Source: a virus. From it: a stretch of 64,000 bases of DNA. The translations under genes were made by a program, and so were the position numbers. Location of the stretch: the IMG/VR virus record IMGVR_UViG_3300033273_000550, positions 62,001-126,000 of that record. One strand, written 5' to 3'. Below are positions 42,807 through 51,023 of the stretch, piece after piece. The notes beneath the pieces are model-generated. The model worked only from the letters and a program-made list of their open reading frames with translations, made no database searches and was not told where the DNA came from. The number at the start of each line of letters is the position of its first letter. Within the stretch, counting starts at the first letter, position 1.

Positions 42807-43487
42807 ATGCCAATTAATATCAGTACAGACATAGCGGTAACTACAGGCGGTAAACTAACCGACGTAACTGCAATTCAAGGAGGCTGGCAGACTCTTGACA
42901 CGGTTGCAGAGATGAATGCTCTGACTGGAAGTGCTACTTTGAAAGGTAAGCTTCAAGACGGACAGATTTTCTATATTAGTTCTTCAAATGAACTATACAT
43001 GTTATCACAATCAGGTACTGGTATTTTTGCAAATTATTCTTTCAACAGCTTTTCTTGGCCAGGTTCAGGTGGAGGTGGTGGTAGTGGTGATATTACCGCC
43101 GTATTTGCCGGTGATGGTTTATCTGGCGGAGGTTCAAGTGGTAATGTTACATTAAATATAGATGCAGGCTTAGGTATAGGTACGTCTAATGGAGTACATG
43201 TTAATACAGGATCTGCACATTTTATCACAGGTTCAGTAAAATTGAATGTATTTCAACTGACAGGATCAGTTTATGCTACAACTAATAATTTAGAAGTAAC
43301 AGGATCATTGTCATTAGAAAAAAGCTCAGCCGGAGATACTATAGAAATATATAGTGGGGGTGCTAAAGTATTTAGCGTTTCTAGCTCTGGTGTCATGCAA
43401 TTAGCAACTCAATCTAATACTCCTACAGCAGTAGCTGGTGGAATTTATTTAGATTCAAATTATAATCTGTTTATCGGTTCAGATTAG
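42807..43487 (+). CDS. Short tail-fibre/tip protein
   Basis: A 226-residue Ser/Gly-rich protein starting MPINISTDIAVTTGGKLTDV. It has a glycine hinge, PGSGGGGGSGD (about residues 86-96), then VFAGDGLSGGGSSGNVTLNI and SGSLSLEKSSAGD segments also found in the fibre at 43537 (GDGLSGGGTIASTRTISINT). The end, GGIYLDSNYNLFIGSD, is a compact trimer-like tip. It sits nine bases after the cadherin fibre and probably assembles with it. Confidence 0.6.
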   Translation: MPINISTDIAVTTGGKLTDVTAIQGGWQTLDTVAEMNALTGSATLKGKLQDGQIFYISSSNELYMLSQSGTGIFANYSFNSFSWPGSGGGGGSGDITAVFAGDGLSGGGSSGNVTLNIDAGLGIGTSNGVHVNTGSAHFITGSVKLNVFQLTGSVYATTNNLEVTGSLSLEKSSAGDTIEIYSGGAKVFSVSSSGVMQLATQSNTPTAVAGGIYLDSNYNLFIGSD

Positions 43488-43503
43488 ACAAAATCGATAT
43501 ATT

Positions 43504-43511
43504 TATTTATA
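43504..43511 (+). promoter_or_regulatory. Putative late promoter box TATTTATA
   Basis: Within ATATTTATTTATAACT in a 49-base gap, 25 bases before the ATG at 43537. Confidence 0.5.
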
Positions 43512-43536
43512 ACTAATAACAATTAAACTTTAACCT

Positions 43537-44745
43537 ATGGCAAGTTGGAAAAAGGTCGTAGTTTCTGGGTCAGCGATTTCTCAACTAAACAACGACGCTA
43601 ATTATCTGATAGACGCACAGAGTTCAGCCGTACTTACAGGGTCATTTACCGGTTCATTCGTTGGGGATGGATCAGGATTGACTGGTGTAACAGCGGATGG
43701 TACATTATCGTCTTCAGCTCAAATCGCTTCTGACATTTCCGGTGCTTTTGTTTCTGATTCAGCTAGTATCGCTTCTGATATTGCTAGTATTAACGCATTA
43801 ACATTAGTAACAGGATCTGCTCAAATTGATCATGATGCTACAACTAATTTCGTAGCCAATGAACACATTGACCACACTTCAGTTAGTATTACTGCTGGTG
43901 ACGGTTTAAGTGGTGGTGGTACCATTGCTTCTACTAGAACAATATCTATTAACACAGGATCAGCTCATTTTGAAGGAGGAGTAAAAACTAAATTAAACGC
44001 AGAAAGTGTTTTATCTTCTTCTCTACAAATTGCAGGTGATATTTCAGGATCATTGACTAGTTTGTCTTCTAGTGTTGCTTCTGATATCGCAGGTCTAGTT
44101 ACAGATTCAGGTTCATTCTCTACTAGAGTAACAGCTCTAGAAGATTTTAGTTCATCTTTAGGTGCTGATTTCGTAGACAATACAGAGTTAAATTCAGCTA
44201 CTTCTTCATTAAGTGCTTCTTTAGCAGCTGATATTGCAACAAATGATAGTAGATTAGACGATCTAGAAGCTGACGCTCTTATCTCTGGTGCTACATTTAG
44301 TTCACCTTCACAAGGTACTGTAAGAGCTACAATCAATGGAGTAAATACTGATATAGACACAGGATTACAGGCTGGGGACAACGTTACTTTTGCTGATGTA
44401 ACTATCACAGGAGACCTAACAACTCAAGGTACAGTAACAAATATTAACACTACTGATCTAAACATCGAAGATAAATTTATCTTAGTAAATTCAGGATCAT
44501 CAACTGGTAATGCAGGTCTTATCGCTCAAAATTCATCAACGAATGGACAAGGTACAGCATTATTCTGGGATGATACAGAAAATAGATGGTCATTAGATCA
44601 TGCAGGAGCAGATGCTACAGGCGATACAGCTACAGCAGATGCTAGAATTGCAGCAGTAGCTTTAAGTATTACTGACACTAACTATCAAAAGAATGGAAAC
44701 ATCTTTGTGAGCGGTAGTGGTGATGTATACATTTACGTAGAATAA
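43537..44745 (+). CDS. Tail fibre with WKK docking motif and SSSAQI/ASDI repeats
   Basis: A 402-residue fibre. It starts MASWKKVVVSGSAISQLN, with the docking pattern shared with the fibres at 44763 and 46537. Repeated coiled units follow: SSSAQIASDISGAFVSDSAS, then ASDIAS and LSSSLQIAGDISGSLTSLSS. The C-terminal half, LNIEDKFILVNSGSSTGNAG, carries a conserved globular part with VTITGDLTTQG, also seen in the next fibre. It begins a transcript after a promoter-like box. Probably a short trimeric side fibre. Confidence 0.65.
   Translation: MASWKKVVVSGSAISQLNNDANYLIDAQSSAVLTGSFTGSFVGDGSGLTGVTADGTLSSSAQIASDISGAFVSDSASIASDIASINALTLVTGSAQIDHDATTNFVANEHIDHTSVSITAGDGLSGGGTIASTRTISINTGSAHFEGGVKTKLNAESVLSSSLQIAGDISGSLTSLSSSVASDIAGLVTDSGSFSTRVTALEDFSSSLGADFVDNTELNSATSSLSASLAADIATNDSRLDDLEADALISGATFSSPSQGTVRATINGVNTDIDTGLQAGDNVTFADVTITGDLTTQGTVTNINTTDLNIEDKFILVNSGSSTGNAGLIAQNSSTNGQGTALFWDDTENRWSLDHAGADATGDTATADARIAAVALSITDTNYQKNGNIFVSGSGDVYIYVE
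44056..44087 (+). repeat. 32-bp sequence shared with the next fibre gene (copy 1)
   Basis: Identical to 45207-45238 over 32 bases, encoding TSLSSSVASDI. Exact DNA identity between diverged neighbours suggests recent recombination or gene conversion. Confidence 0.85.
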
Positions 44746-44762
44746 TAATTAACTAGTATAAA

Positions 44763-46211
44763 ATGGCTTGGAAAAAAATAATATTTAGTGGATCCTCGGC
44801 TGATCTAACAGCTATAAATGTTGATGGAGCGGTAACTGCGTCTTCATATACCGGCTCCTTTACAGGTGATGGAACAGGATTAACTGGTATTACTGTAAGC
44901 CAAGTCTCAACGGTATCTGATTCGTTTACTAATGTTACTTCGAAAACTGTAACTCACAATTTTGACAGTTTAAACGTTCATATTTCGGTATTTAACGGAA
45001 GTAACGAACAAATCATACCTGCTAGTACTACATTAACAGACTCTAATACGGCGGTGGTGACTTTTGACAGTGCCACCTCCGGTAGAGTTGTTGTAAGTCA
45101 AGGAGGACATATAGTATCTGGTTCTATAGAATTTAATAGTATTGCTAACAAACCAACATTATTATCATCCTCTGCTCAAATATCAAGTGATATCTCGGGA
45201 TCATTCACTAGTTTGTCTTCTAGTGTTGCTTCTGATATTGCTTCTAATGTTTCAAGCATTCAAACTTTAGAAGGAAAAACATTACTTTCATCTTCTGCTC
45301 AAATTATTCCAGATACAACTACAGGTGGTAATACAAAACCAGTTTCAGTTGGTGCTAATGGTGTCGGTTTCAATATTAGTACTATTGATGGTGCGGGTAT
45401 AGGAATATCTGGTGGTGAATTAGTAGTTAATGTAGATGGTTCAACAATTGAAATTAACTCTGATACTTTAAGAGTTAAAAACAGTGGTATTGGTGCTTAT
45501 CAAATAGCTAATGATAATGTAACCACAGATAAAATTGCTCACTCTTTAGGTACATTAGGAACTCATTCCTTTACAGGTTCATTTACTGGATCTTTCGTAG
45601 GGGACGGTTCAGGTTTAACAGGAGTTGTAGCTTCAGGTACACTATCTTCCTCAGCACAAATTGCAGATGACATATCCGGTTCTTTATCAAATACAGCAAT
45701 CGCAGGTCTAGGAGCAGGAATAATCTCTGCTTCAGCGTTTTCTTCACCTAATCAAGGTACTGTAAGAGCCGTAATTAACGGAGTAACAACAAATGTAGAT
45801 ACAGGATTACAAACCGGTGACACTCCAACATTCAGCGGTCTTACAATTACAGGTGACTTGACTGTTACAGGAAATACTTTTGAAGCGCAGGTTACTAACT
45901 TAAACGTAGAAGACAGGTTTATTTTAGTAAATTCTGGTAGTAGTGGAGGCGATTCAGGTATTATATTTGGAGGTTCTGACCCTGAAGGATCTGGAGTTGT
46001 AAACTCTGGTTCCGGTATATTTTGGGATGCTCCTGCTAATGTATTTGGTTTCGCTCAAGATATAGCTGCTAGTTCTACCTCAGCTACACATACTTCTAAA
46101 ATAGGTAATATCGAAACTAGTACATCAAGTCCTAGTGCAGCACCTACTTTCCAAGGAGAAGGTACTATTCATGTAAATACAAACTCAGAAGACATTTGGA
46201 TATATAGTTAA
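44763..46211 (+). CDS. Tail fibre with WKK docking motif (paralogue)
   Basis: A 482-residue fibre starting MAWKKIIFSGSSADLTAINV. It shares with the previous fibre the SFTGSFVGDGSGLTGV and LSSSAQI-DISGSFTSLSSS modules, and the LNVEDRFILVNSGSSGGDSG C-terminal part. It shares with the fibre at 46537 a QVSTVSDSFTNVTSKTVTHNF to GRVVVSQGGHIVSGS module. It thus looks like a mosaic of two neighbours. The tip ends EGTIHVNTNSEDIWIYS. Likely a paralogous side fibre. Confidence 0.65.
   Translation: MAWKKIIFSGSSADLTAINVDGAVTASSYTGSFTGDGTGLTGITVSQVSTVSDSFTNVTSKTVTHNFDSLNVHISVFNGSNEQIIPASTTLTDSNTAVVTFDSATSGRVVVSQGGHIVSGSIEFNSIANKPTLLSSSAQISSDISGSFTSLSSSVASDIASNVSSIQTLEGKTLLSSSAQIIPDTTTGGNTKPVSVGANGVGFNISTIDGAGIGISGGELVVNVDGSTIEINSDTLRVKNSGIGAYQIANDNVTTDKIAHSLGTLGTHSFTGSFTGSFVGDGSGLTGVVASGTLSSSAQIADDISGSLSNTAIAGLGAGIISASAFSSPNQGTVRAVINGVTTNVDTGLQTGDTPTFSGLTITGDLTVTGNTFEAQVTNLNVEDRFILVNSGSSGGDSGIIFGGSDPEGSGVVNSGSGIFWDAPANVFGFAQDIAASSTSATHTSKIGNIETSTSSPSAAPTFQGEGTIHVNTNSEDIWIYS
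45207..45238 (+). repeat. 32-bp sequence shared with the previous fibre gene (copy 2)
   Basis: Second copy of the 32-base identity at 44056-44087. Confidence 0.85.
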
Positions 46212-46216
46212 TAGTT

Positions 46217-46411
46217 ATGGCAATTATAAGAAAAGGTTCTAATCAAAAAAAAGATAATACTATATCTAATACAAAGGAATTATTTTCCGACAAAGAAATC
46301 AATTTTATCATTAGTAAATTAAGACAGTCTCAATATACTGGACTAGAATTTGAAATGTTCTACTCCATTATTGTAAAATTACAGTCTTTTCTAGAATCTT
46401 CTGAAAAATAG
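46217..46411 (+). CDS. Small helical protein between fibres
   Basis: A 64-residue protein starting MAIIRKGSNQKKDNTISNTK, then LFSDKEINFIISKLRQSQYT and YSIIVKLQSFLESSEK. Basic N-terminus and helical remainder; I recall similar short proteins scattered in marine phage structural operons. It lies five bases after a fibre gene and is followed by a 125-base regulatory gap. Function unknown. Confidence 0.55.
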   Translation: MAIIRKGSNQKKDNTISNTKELFSDKEINFIISKLRQSQYTGLEFEMFYSIIVKLQSFLESSEK

Positions 46412-46436
46412 TTTTTTCACAGTCTTTTATTTACTA

Positions 46437-46471
46437 TATTTATTAGTATAGGTAAATTAGTTATATTTATT
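46437..46471 (+). promoter_or_regulatory. Two TATTTATT boxes in a 125-base gap
   Basis: TATATTTATTAGTATAG (box at 46437-46444) and TATATTTATTATAAAG (box at 46464-46471) each match the recurrent late box at seven of eight bases. Either could serve the fibre gene at 46537, leaving a leader of about 65-90 bases. Confidence 0.45.
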
Positions 46472-46486
46472 ATAAAGCTATTATCG

Positions 46487-46510
46487 GCCCGTAAGGGAAG
46501 TGGGCTCTTT
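46487..46510 (+). other. Leader hairpin GCCC...GGGC-TCTTT
   Basis: GCCC (46487-46490) can pair with GGGC (46502-46505) followed by TCTTT. A competing stem CCC-GTAA-GGG (46488-46497) uses a GNRA-type loop. It lies downstream of the promoter-like boxes in the leader of the fibre at 46537, so attenuation is as likely as plain termination. Confidence 0.4.
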
Positions 46511-46536
46511 GAGTAACCAACCATAATATTAGTTAA

Positions 46537-48267
46537 ATGCCAAATTGGAAGAAACTTATAGTTAGCGGATCAGACGCAAGCCTATCTAATATCTCTGTAG
46601 ACAATGCTATAACTGCATCTAATCTTAATGTAACTTCAACAGGTTCTATTGATAACCTAACAGTAAATGATAAACTTCAATTAGGAGGAGCTGGTTCTCA
46701 ATTCTTTGCCTATAACGAAGATACCGTAAAAGTTAAATTTGCTAATTGGTACTCATCTAACGATAGACAGTATGGGATGGGTCAACTTTGGTATGAAACT
46801 TGGTTTGCAGCCATAGATAATCAAGGAGCTAGAGATAATAGAAGAATTGGATTTTACTTAGAAGAACCCGACAGTGGTTCGTCTGATGCAGATGGCGGCT
46901 CTGGTGGGCATCCTTCAAATGCAAGATTTTATGTAGATATAGATGGAGCATATCTTAGCGGGTCATTAAATGTAGAGAATGCAATAACTGCATCATACTT
47001 TAAAGGTGATGGTTCTGCACTTACTAATATATCAGCTGAGGTTACAGAACAAGCTACCGTTTCTGATTCTTTTACAAACGTAACCTCACATTCAGTAACT
47101 CATAACTTTGGTACTAAAAATGTAATTGTATCTGTTTATAACAACAGCGATCAATTAATTCTCCCTGCTTCTATCACTACAACAGATACTAATACAGTAG
47201 ATATAACATTCGACGTTTCTACCACAGGAAGAGTAGTAGTAGCTAAAGGAGGACATTTAGTATCTGGATCGGCTGTTCTAACAGGAACAGGAGTAATATC
47301 TGGTTCATCTCAATTGTCTGGGTTTGTATCTCAATCAGGAAATTTTACTACTAATAATGTAATAATTGCAAACGGTAGTAACTCAGTTACATCATCAAAT
47401 GTACTATCTCTCGATACAACAAATAACTACTTAGGAATAAATCAGACTAATCCAGAAGTGACCCTTCATATGACTGGAGAAGGACCACAGACTGCTCAAA
47501 TTCGAATGGAGCAGTATAATGATACAGCTGATGCTCCTGATATTAGAACTCGTAAAGCTAGAGGAACAGCAGATTCACCATCAGCTCCTAATGCAGGAGA
47601 CTACCTATTCAGACAGAATGTTGAAAGATATGACGGTTCTGGTTTTTCTACAATGCACTCTCAGCAGTTTGATTTAGATAGCTCTGACGCAACCAAAGGA
47701 GTTTACCAACTACAGACTAATATCGGTAGTGGTTTAGTAACTAGATTTCAAATCTTAAGTAGCGGTGATACTGCCATAAACGGACACTTACTACCATCCT
47801 CTCATGAAACTTATGATTTAGGGTCAACAACAAAACGCTGGAGAGATTTATATCTTAGCGGCTCTACTATCAACTTAGGAGGTACACTTATTACGAGAGA
47901 CGGTACTGGGGATATTCAATTTAAAGATGATAGCACAGATGAATTAAAAACTCTAAGAGTAAAAGAGTTAGAGATCGGTACAGGAGCTAATAAAACTAAA
48001 ATTAGACTTGATGATGATAATAAAGTATCTTTTGAAAAATCTTCTGATTCTTCTAAAGTAACAACTTCTAATTTCTTTAAGACCTCAGTTAATGCTGCAT
48101 CTGAATACACTATAACCCATGGACTTGGAGAAGATTATCCTATTGTTCAAGTTTACGATACAGATAAAAACCAAGTAATACCTAAAAATATTACGTCTAA
48201 CTCAAGTAATCAAGTAAAAATTGAGTTCGATAACAATTTTACAGGAACAGTTGTCATAAAGAAGTAA
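46537..48267 (+). CDS. Tail fibre with WKK docking motif and internal globular insert
   Basis: A 576-residue fibre starting MPNWKKLIVSGSDASLSNIS. An inserted domain (about residues 60-145), with FANWYSSNDRQYGMGQLWY and IGFYLEEPDSGSS, is unlike its neighbours. A module with VSDSFTNVTSHSVTHNFGTK and GRVVVAKGGHLVSGS matches the fibre at 44763. The end repeats an INAASEYTITHGLGEDYPIV-type strand set, suggesting duplicated tip domains. A segment LPSSHETYDLGSTTKRWRDL resembles the long fibre at 38673 (HDLGSLTNPWRDLYI). Probably a mosaic receptor-binding fibre. Confidence 0.65.
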   Translation: MPNWKKLIVSGSDASLSNISVDNAITASNLNVTSTGSIDNLTVNDKLQLGGAGSQFFAYNEDTVKVKFANWYSSNDRQYGMGQLWYETWFAAIDNQGARDNRRIGFYLEEPDSGSSDADGGSGGHPSNARFYVDIDGAYLSGSLNVENAITASYFKGDGSALTNISAEVTEQATVSDSFTNVTSHSVTHNFGTKNVIVSVYNNSDQLILPASITTTDTNTVDITFDVSTTGRVVVAKGGHLVSGSAVLTGTGVISGSSQLSGFVSQSGNFTTNNVIIANGSNSVTSSNVLSLDTTNNYLGINQTNPEVTLHMTGEGPQTAQIRMEQYNDTADAPDIRTRKARGTADSPSAPNAGDYLFRQNVERYDGSGFSTMHSQQFDLDSSDATKGVYQLQTNIGSGLVTRFQILSSGDTAINGHLLPSSHETYDLGSTTKRWRDLYLSGSTINLGGTLITRDGTGDIQFKDDSTDELKTLRVKELEIGTGANKTKIRLDDDNKVSFEKSSDSSKVTTSNFFKTSVNAASEYTITHGLGEDYPIVQVYDTDKNQVIPKNITSNSSNQVKIEFDNNFTGTVVIKK

Positions 48268-48274
48268 AATAACA

Positions 48275-48282
48275 TATTTATA
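48275..48282 (+). promoter_or_regulatory. Putative late promoter box TATTTATA
   Basis: TATTTATAATAAATAAAAA in a 38-base gap, 23 bases before the ATG at 48306. Confidence 0.55.
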
Positions 48283-48305
48283 ATAAATAAAAACTTAAAA
48301 AGAAA

Positions 48306-49982
48306 ATGAGAATAGATAGCCCTATAATGACTAATGCAGTTATTACTGGATCGTTTTCTGGTTCATTCACCGGTACAGGTAACTTTGAAGGCCTTACTGC
48401 TGATTCTGTAGCCTACGCTAACGTAACAGGAAAACCTGCTTTACTTTCTGGTTCAGCCCAGATTGCCTCTGATATTTCAGGGTCATTTACAAGTACATCA
48501 TCAAGTATTGCTTCTAATATAGCAAGTAACTTATCGAGTATTAACACACTTAATGGTAAATCACTTTTATCAGGTTCAGCTCAAATTGCTGCGGATATTA
48601 GTGGATCGTTTAATTCTGTATCAGCAAGTATAGCAAGTGATATCGCAGGGCTAGATAGTACTTATGCCACTGATACACAGCTTACCTCTCTTAGCTCTTC
48701 TGTAGCTTCTGATGTAGCTAGTAACTTATCAAGCATTTCTACCTTAAACGGTAAAACCTTATTCTCATCTTCTGCTCAAGTTACTATCACAGAAAGTCAA
48801 ATCTCAGATTTAGATCATTATACAGATTCTGATGTTAAAACTAAATTAAATACCGAAAACGTAGTTTCTGGTTCAGTAACTTCTCCTAGCCAAGGTACGG
48901 TAAGATTAAATAATGTAGACGTAGACTTAGGAGTTCAAACAGGAGATTCACCTACTTTTAGCGGATTAACTGTTTCTAACAATGTTACTATAAATGGTGA
49001 CCTTACAGTATTAGGAGATGCTACCGAGCTACAGGTTAGTTCCTTGAATGTAGAAGATATCAATATCACAATTGCATCTGGAGCAGCCGATAGTTCAGCA
49101 GCAAACGGTGCTGGTATTACAATTGCTGGAGCAAATGAATCTTTAACTTGGGATCACGGTAACTCAAGATTTAACTTCTCAGATGACTTAAACGTTGCTG
49201 GTAATATTACACTCACAGGAACAGTAGATGGAGTTGATATTGCTTCGTTGAATACTACGGTAGGTAATATAGATACTTCAGTACCGGCAATTATAGATAG
49301 TTCTGGTACTCCAGCATTTAATACAGGTATTACTAAAGCAGAAGTACTGTCTATTCTTAATGTAGAAGATGGAGCTGACGTAACAGATGCAACTAACGTT
49401 AAATCAAGTTTACCATCAGGAGTTGTTTCAGGATCAGCATCTGATGCTAGATCGCAATTAGGATTAGGAACTTTAGCTACTTTATCTTCTATAGATATTA
49501 GTAGTAACACTAACCTCGGTGTTACAGATACAACAGGACAGACCGGTATCAATATGAGTTTAACAGGAGATAACATCTCAGGTACTCTAGTTGGTTTAGG
49601 AACATCGGATGATGTACAGTTTGACAGTTTAGGAATTGGCACAGCAGCACCAGGAACTACAGGTGTTATTAGAGCTACTAATGATGTTGTTGCTTTCTAT
49701 TCTTCTGATGAAAGACTCAAAGATAATATATCAGAAATTCCAAATGCTTTAGATAAAGTAGAGGCTCTAAAAGGAGTAGAATTTGATTGGAATAATAACC
49801 AGGAAGTTTATGAAGGTCACGATATTGGAGTTATCGCTCAAGATGTTGAAGCAGTACTTCCTGAATTAGTAGAAACTAGAGATAATGGATATAAAGCTGT
49901 TAAGTATGAAAAATTAACAGCAGTATTAATACAAGCAGTTAAAGAGCTTTCTGCTAAAGTAAAAGAGCTCGAAAATAGATAA
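48306..49982 (+). CDS. Tail fibre with C-terminal peptidase S74 intramolecular chaperone
   Basis: A 558-residue fibre of LSGSAQIASDISGSFTST-type repeats (residues 1-170), a middle ITGNVTINGDLTVLG-like part and a C-terminal peptidase S74 domain: SSDERLKDNI, then LKGVEFDWNN, GVIAQDVEAVLPELV and YEKLTAVLIQAVKELSAKVK. The autocleavage Ser is S467 and the Lys is K472, spaced as in endosialidase chaperones. The domain trimerises the fibre and then cuts itself off. It lacks the WKK start of the other fibres. Its own promoter-like box precedes it. Confidence 0.82.
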   Translation: MRIDSPIMTNAVITGSFSGSFTGTGNFEGLTADSVAYANVTGKPALLSGSAQIASDISGSFTSTSSSIASNIASNLSSINTLNGKSLLSGSAQIAADISGSFNSVSASIASDIAGLDSTYATDTQLTSLSSSVASDVASNLSSISTLNGKTLFSSSAQVTITESQISDLDHYTDSDVKTKLNTENVVSGSVTSPSQGTVRLNNVDVDLGVQTGDSPTFSGLTVSNNVTINGDLTVLGDATELQVSSLNVEDINITIASGAADSSAANGAGITIAGANESLTWDHGNSRFNFSDDLNVAGNITLTGTVDGVDIASLNTTVGNIDTSVPAIIDSSGTPAFNTGITKAEVLSILNVEDGADVTDATNVKSSLPSGVVSGSASDARSQLGLGTLATLSSIDISSNTNLGVTDTTGQTGINMSLTGDNISGTLVGLGTSDDVQFDSLGIGTAAPGTTGVIRATNDVVAFYSSDERLKDNISEIPNALDKVEALKGVEFDWNNNQEVYEGHDIGVIAQDVEAVLPELVETRDNGYKAVKYEKLTAVLIQAVKELSAKVKELENR

Positions 49983-49994
49983 AAGTTATTTTTA

Positions 49995-50546
49995 ATGGGT
50001 TTCGTAATAAGAGAGGATATTGAGACAAGTCTCGGTCCGACACAAGAGTTATATGTAAGAGTAGAAGGGTTTTCCTTCAACAAAGTTACAGCACAGTTAG
50101 GTTTTCAACTAACCTACTGGGTAGATAGAGAGCATGCTATAAAGCATAACAGAACCTACCTAGAAGAAGAAGTAAAACCTATGGTGGGATTAGTACAAAA
50201 TAAAATAATGTACTATGATAAGTTAGAAAGCGATGGTGAAGAAATAGAATTCACCCACTTTTTAAAAGTTTCAGTTGCAGAGGAACAAGAGGTAGAAGTA
50301 CCTCTTTTTGAAGAACAAGACTATGAGGTAGAAGTTCCGTATGTGAGCTTTGATGAAGAGGGAGAAGAAATTACTAAATTTAGAAAAGTAATTAAAACGA
50401 AGAAAGTGCAAGTAGGGAGTAACAAAGAGATAAGGACAGTCATAGATTTAAAAGCATTTGATGATATTTACGGATACTGTTATAAAAAATTGTTTGACTA
50501 CCTTACTCAGTTTTTTCCTAATGATAAAATAGAAATAGTAAAATAA
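49995..50546 (+). CDS. Hypothetical protein following fibre genes
   Basis: A 183-residue acidic protein, MGFVIREDIETSLGPTQELY, with beta-hairpins and a very acidic segment, EVEVPLFEEQDYEVEVPYVS (about residues 100-120). No motif or family recognised. Placed twelve bases after the S74 fibre and one base before the next small virion protein, so it may be a fibre-assembly accessory or a minor virion part. Confidence 0.5.
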   Translation: MGFVIREDIETSLGPTQELYVRVEGFSFNKVTAQLGFQLTYWVDREHAIKHNRTYLEEEVKPMVGLVQNKIMYYDKLESDGEEIEFTHFLKVSVAEEQEVEVPLFEEQDYEVEVPYVSFDEEGEEITKFRKVIKTKKVQVGSNKEIRTVIDLKAFDDIYGYCYKKLFDYLTQFFPNDKIEIVK

Positions 50547-51005
50547 ATGGCTAGATATACCTACGGGAGCACTAACGTTGCTTACAGTACATTCGACGAG
50601 TGGGCAAATAACCTACCAGTAGCTGATTCAAATATATCAGCTTCTTCTGCTTTTGGTGATTTCCACCCCGCTATCACTAGTGACTATGAAGCAAGCTTTC
50701 TACAAGGTAGTTCAATATTTTATGGATCTTTTGTAGCTGGTACCGGAGGGACAGTAGAGTTAACTGCTCCATATACAGTTACAGCAACTTCATCTTTTAA
50801 CATTAAAAATATTAACGTAACAAATACTTCTATTACTGCAGTAGCATCAACTTCGTATCCATGGGTTTTTGATTCTTGGAGAACTGCAGCAGGAGGTGGA
50901 GGAAGTAGTATTAGTACAAACGCTACACTTACAATTACAGATGCAGCAATAGCAGATCATACTACTTATTATGCATACTTTACTACAACACATATTGATC
51001 CATAG
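50547..51005 (+). CDS. Small Ser/Thr-rich virion protein
   Basis: A 152-residue protein starting MARYTYGSTNVAYSTFDEWA, directly after the previous stop. Residues about 105-150, YPWVFDSWRTAAGGGGSSIS then TTYYAYFTTT, resemble an InlB-type beta-grasp repeat (FxxWxxxxGG...TYYAYF), a fold often used in adhesins. Probably a minor virion or fibre-tip protein. It is the last structural-looking gene before the glycan cluster. Confidence 0.5.
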   Translation: MARYTYGSTNVAYSTFDEWANNLPVADSNISASSAFGDFHPAITSDYEASFLQGSSIFYGSFVAGTGGTVELTAPYTVTATSSFNIKNINVTNTSITAVASTSYPWVFDSWRTAAGGGGSSISTNATLTITDAAIADHTTYYAYFTTTHIDP

Positions 51006-51023
51006 AATTTAAGTTAAAAGGTT

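Noticed and set aside
43965-44408. Minus-strand open frame of 147 residues, and others at 49154-49642 and 33620-33943
   Set aside because: All lie inside clear + strand structural genes with strong codon bias; the reverse reading shows no motif or usable start context.
46412-46536. Possible tRNA or small RNA gene in the gap
   Set aside because: No cloverleaf, TTCGA-type T-loop or CCA end; only a short hairpin is supported.
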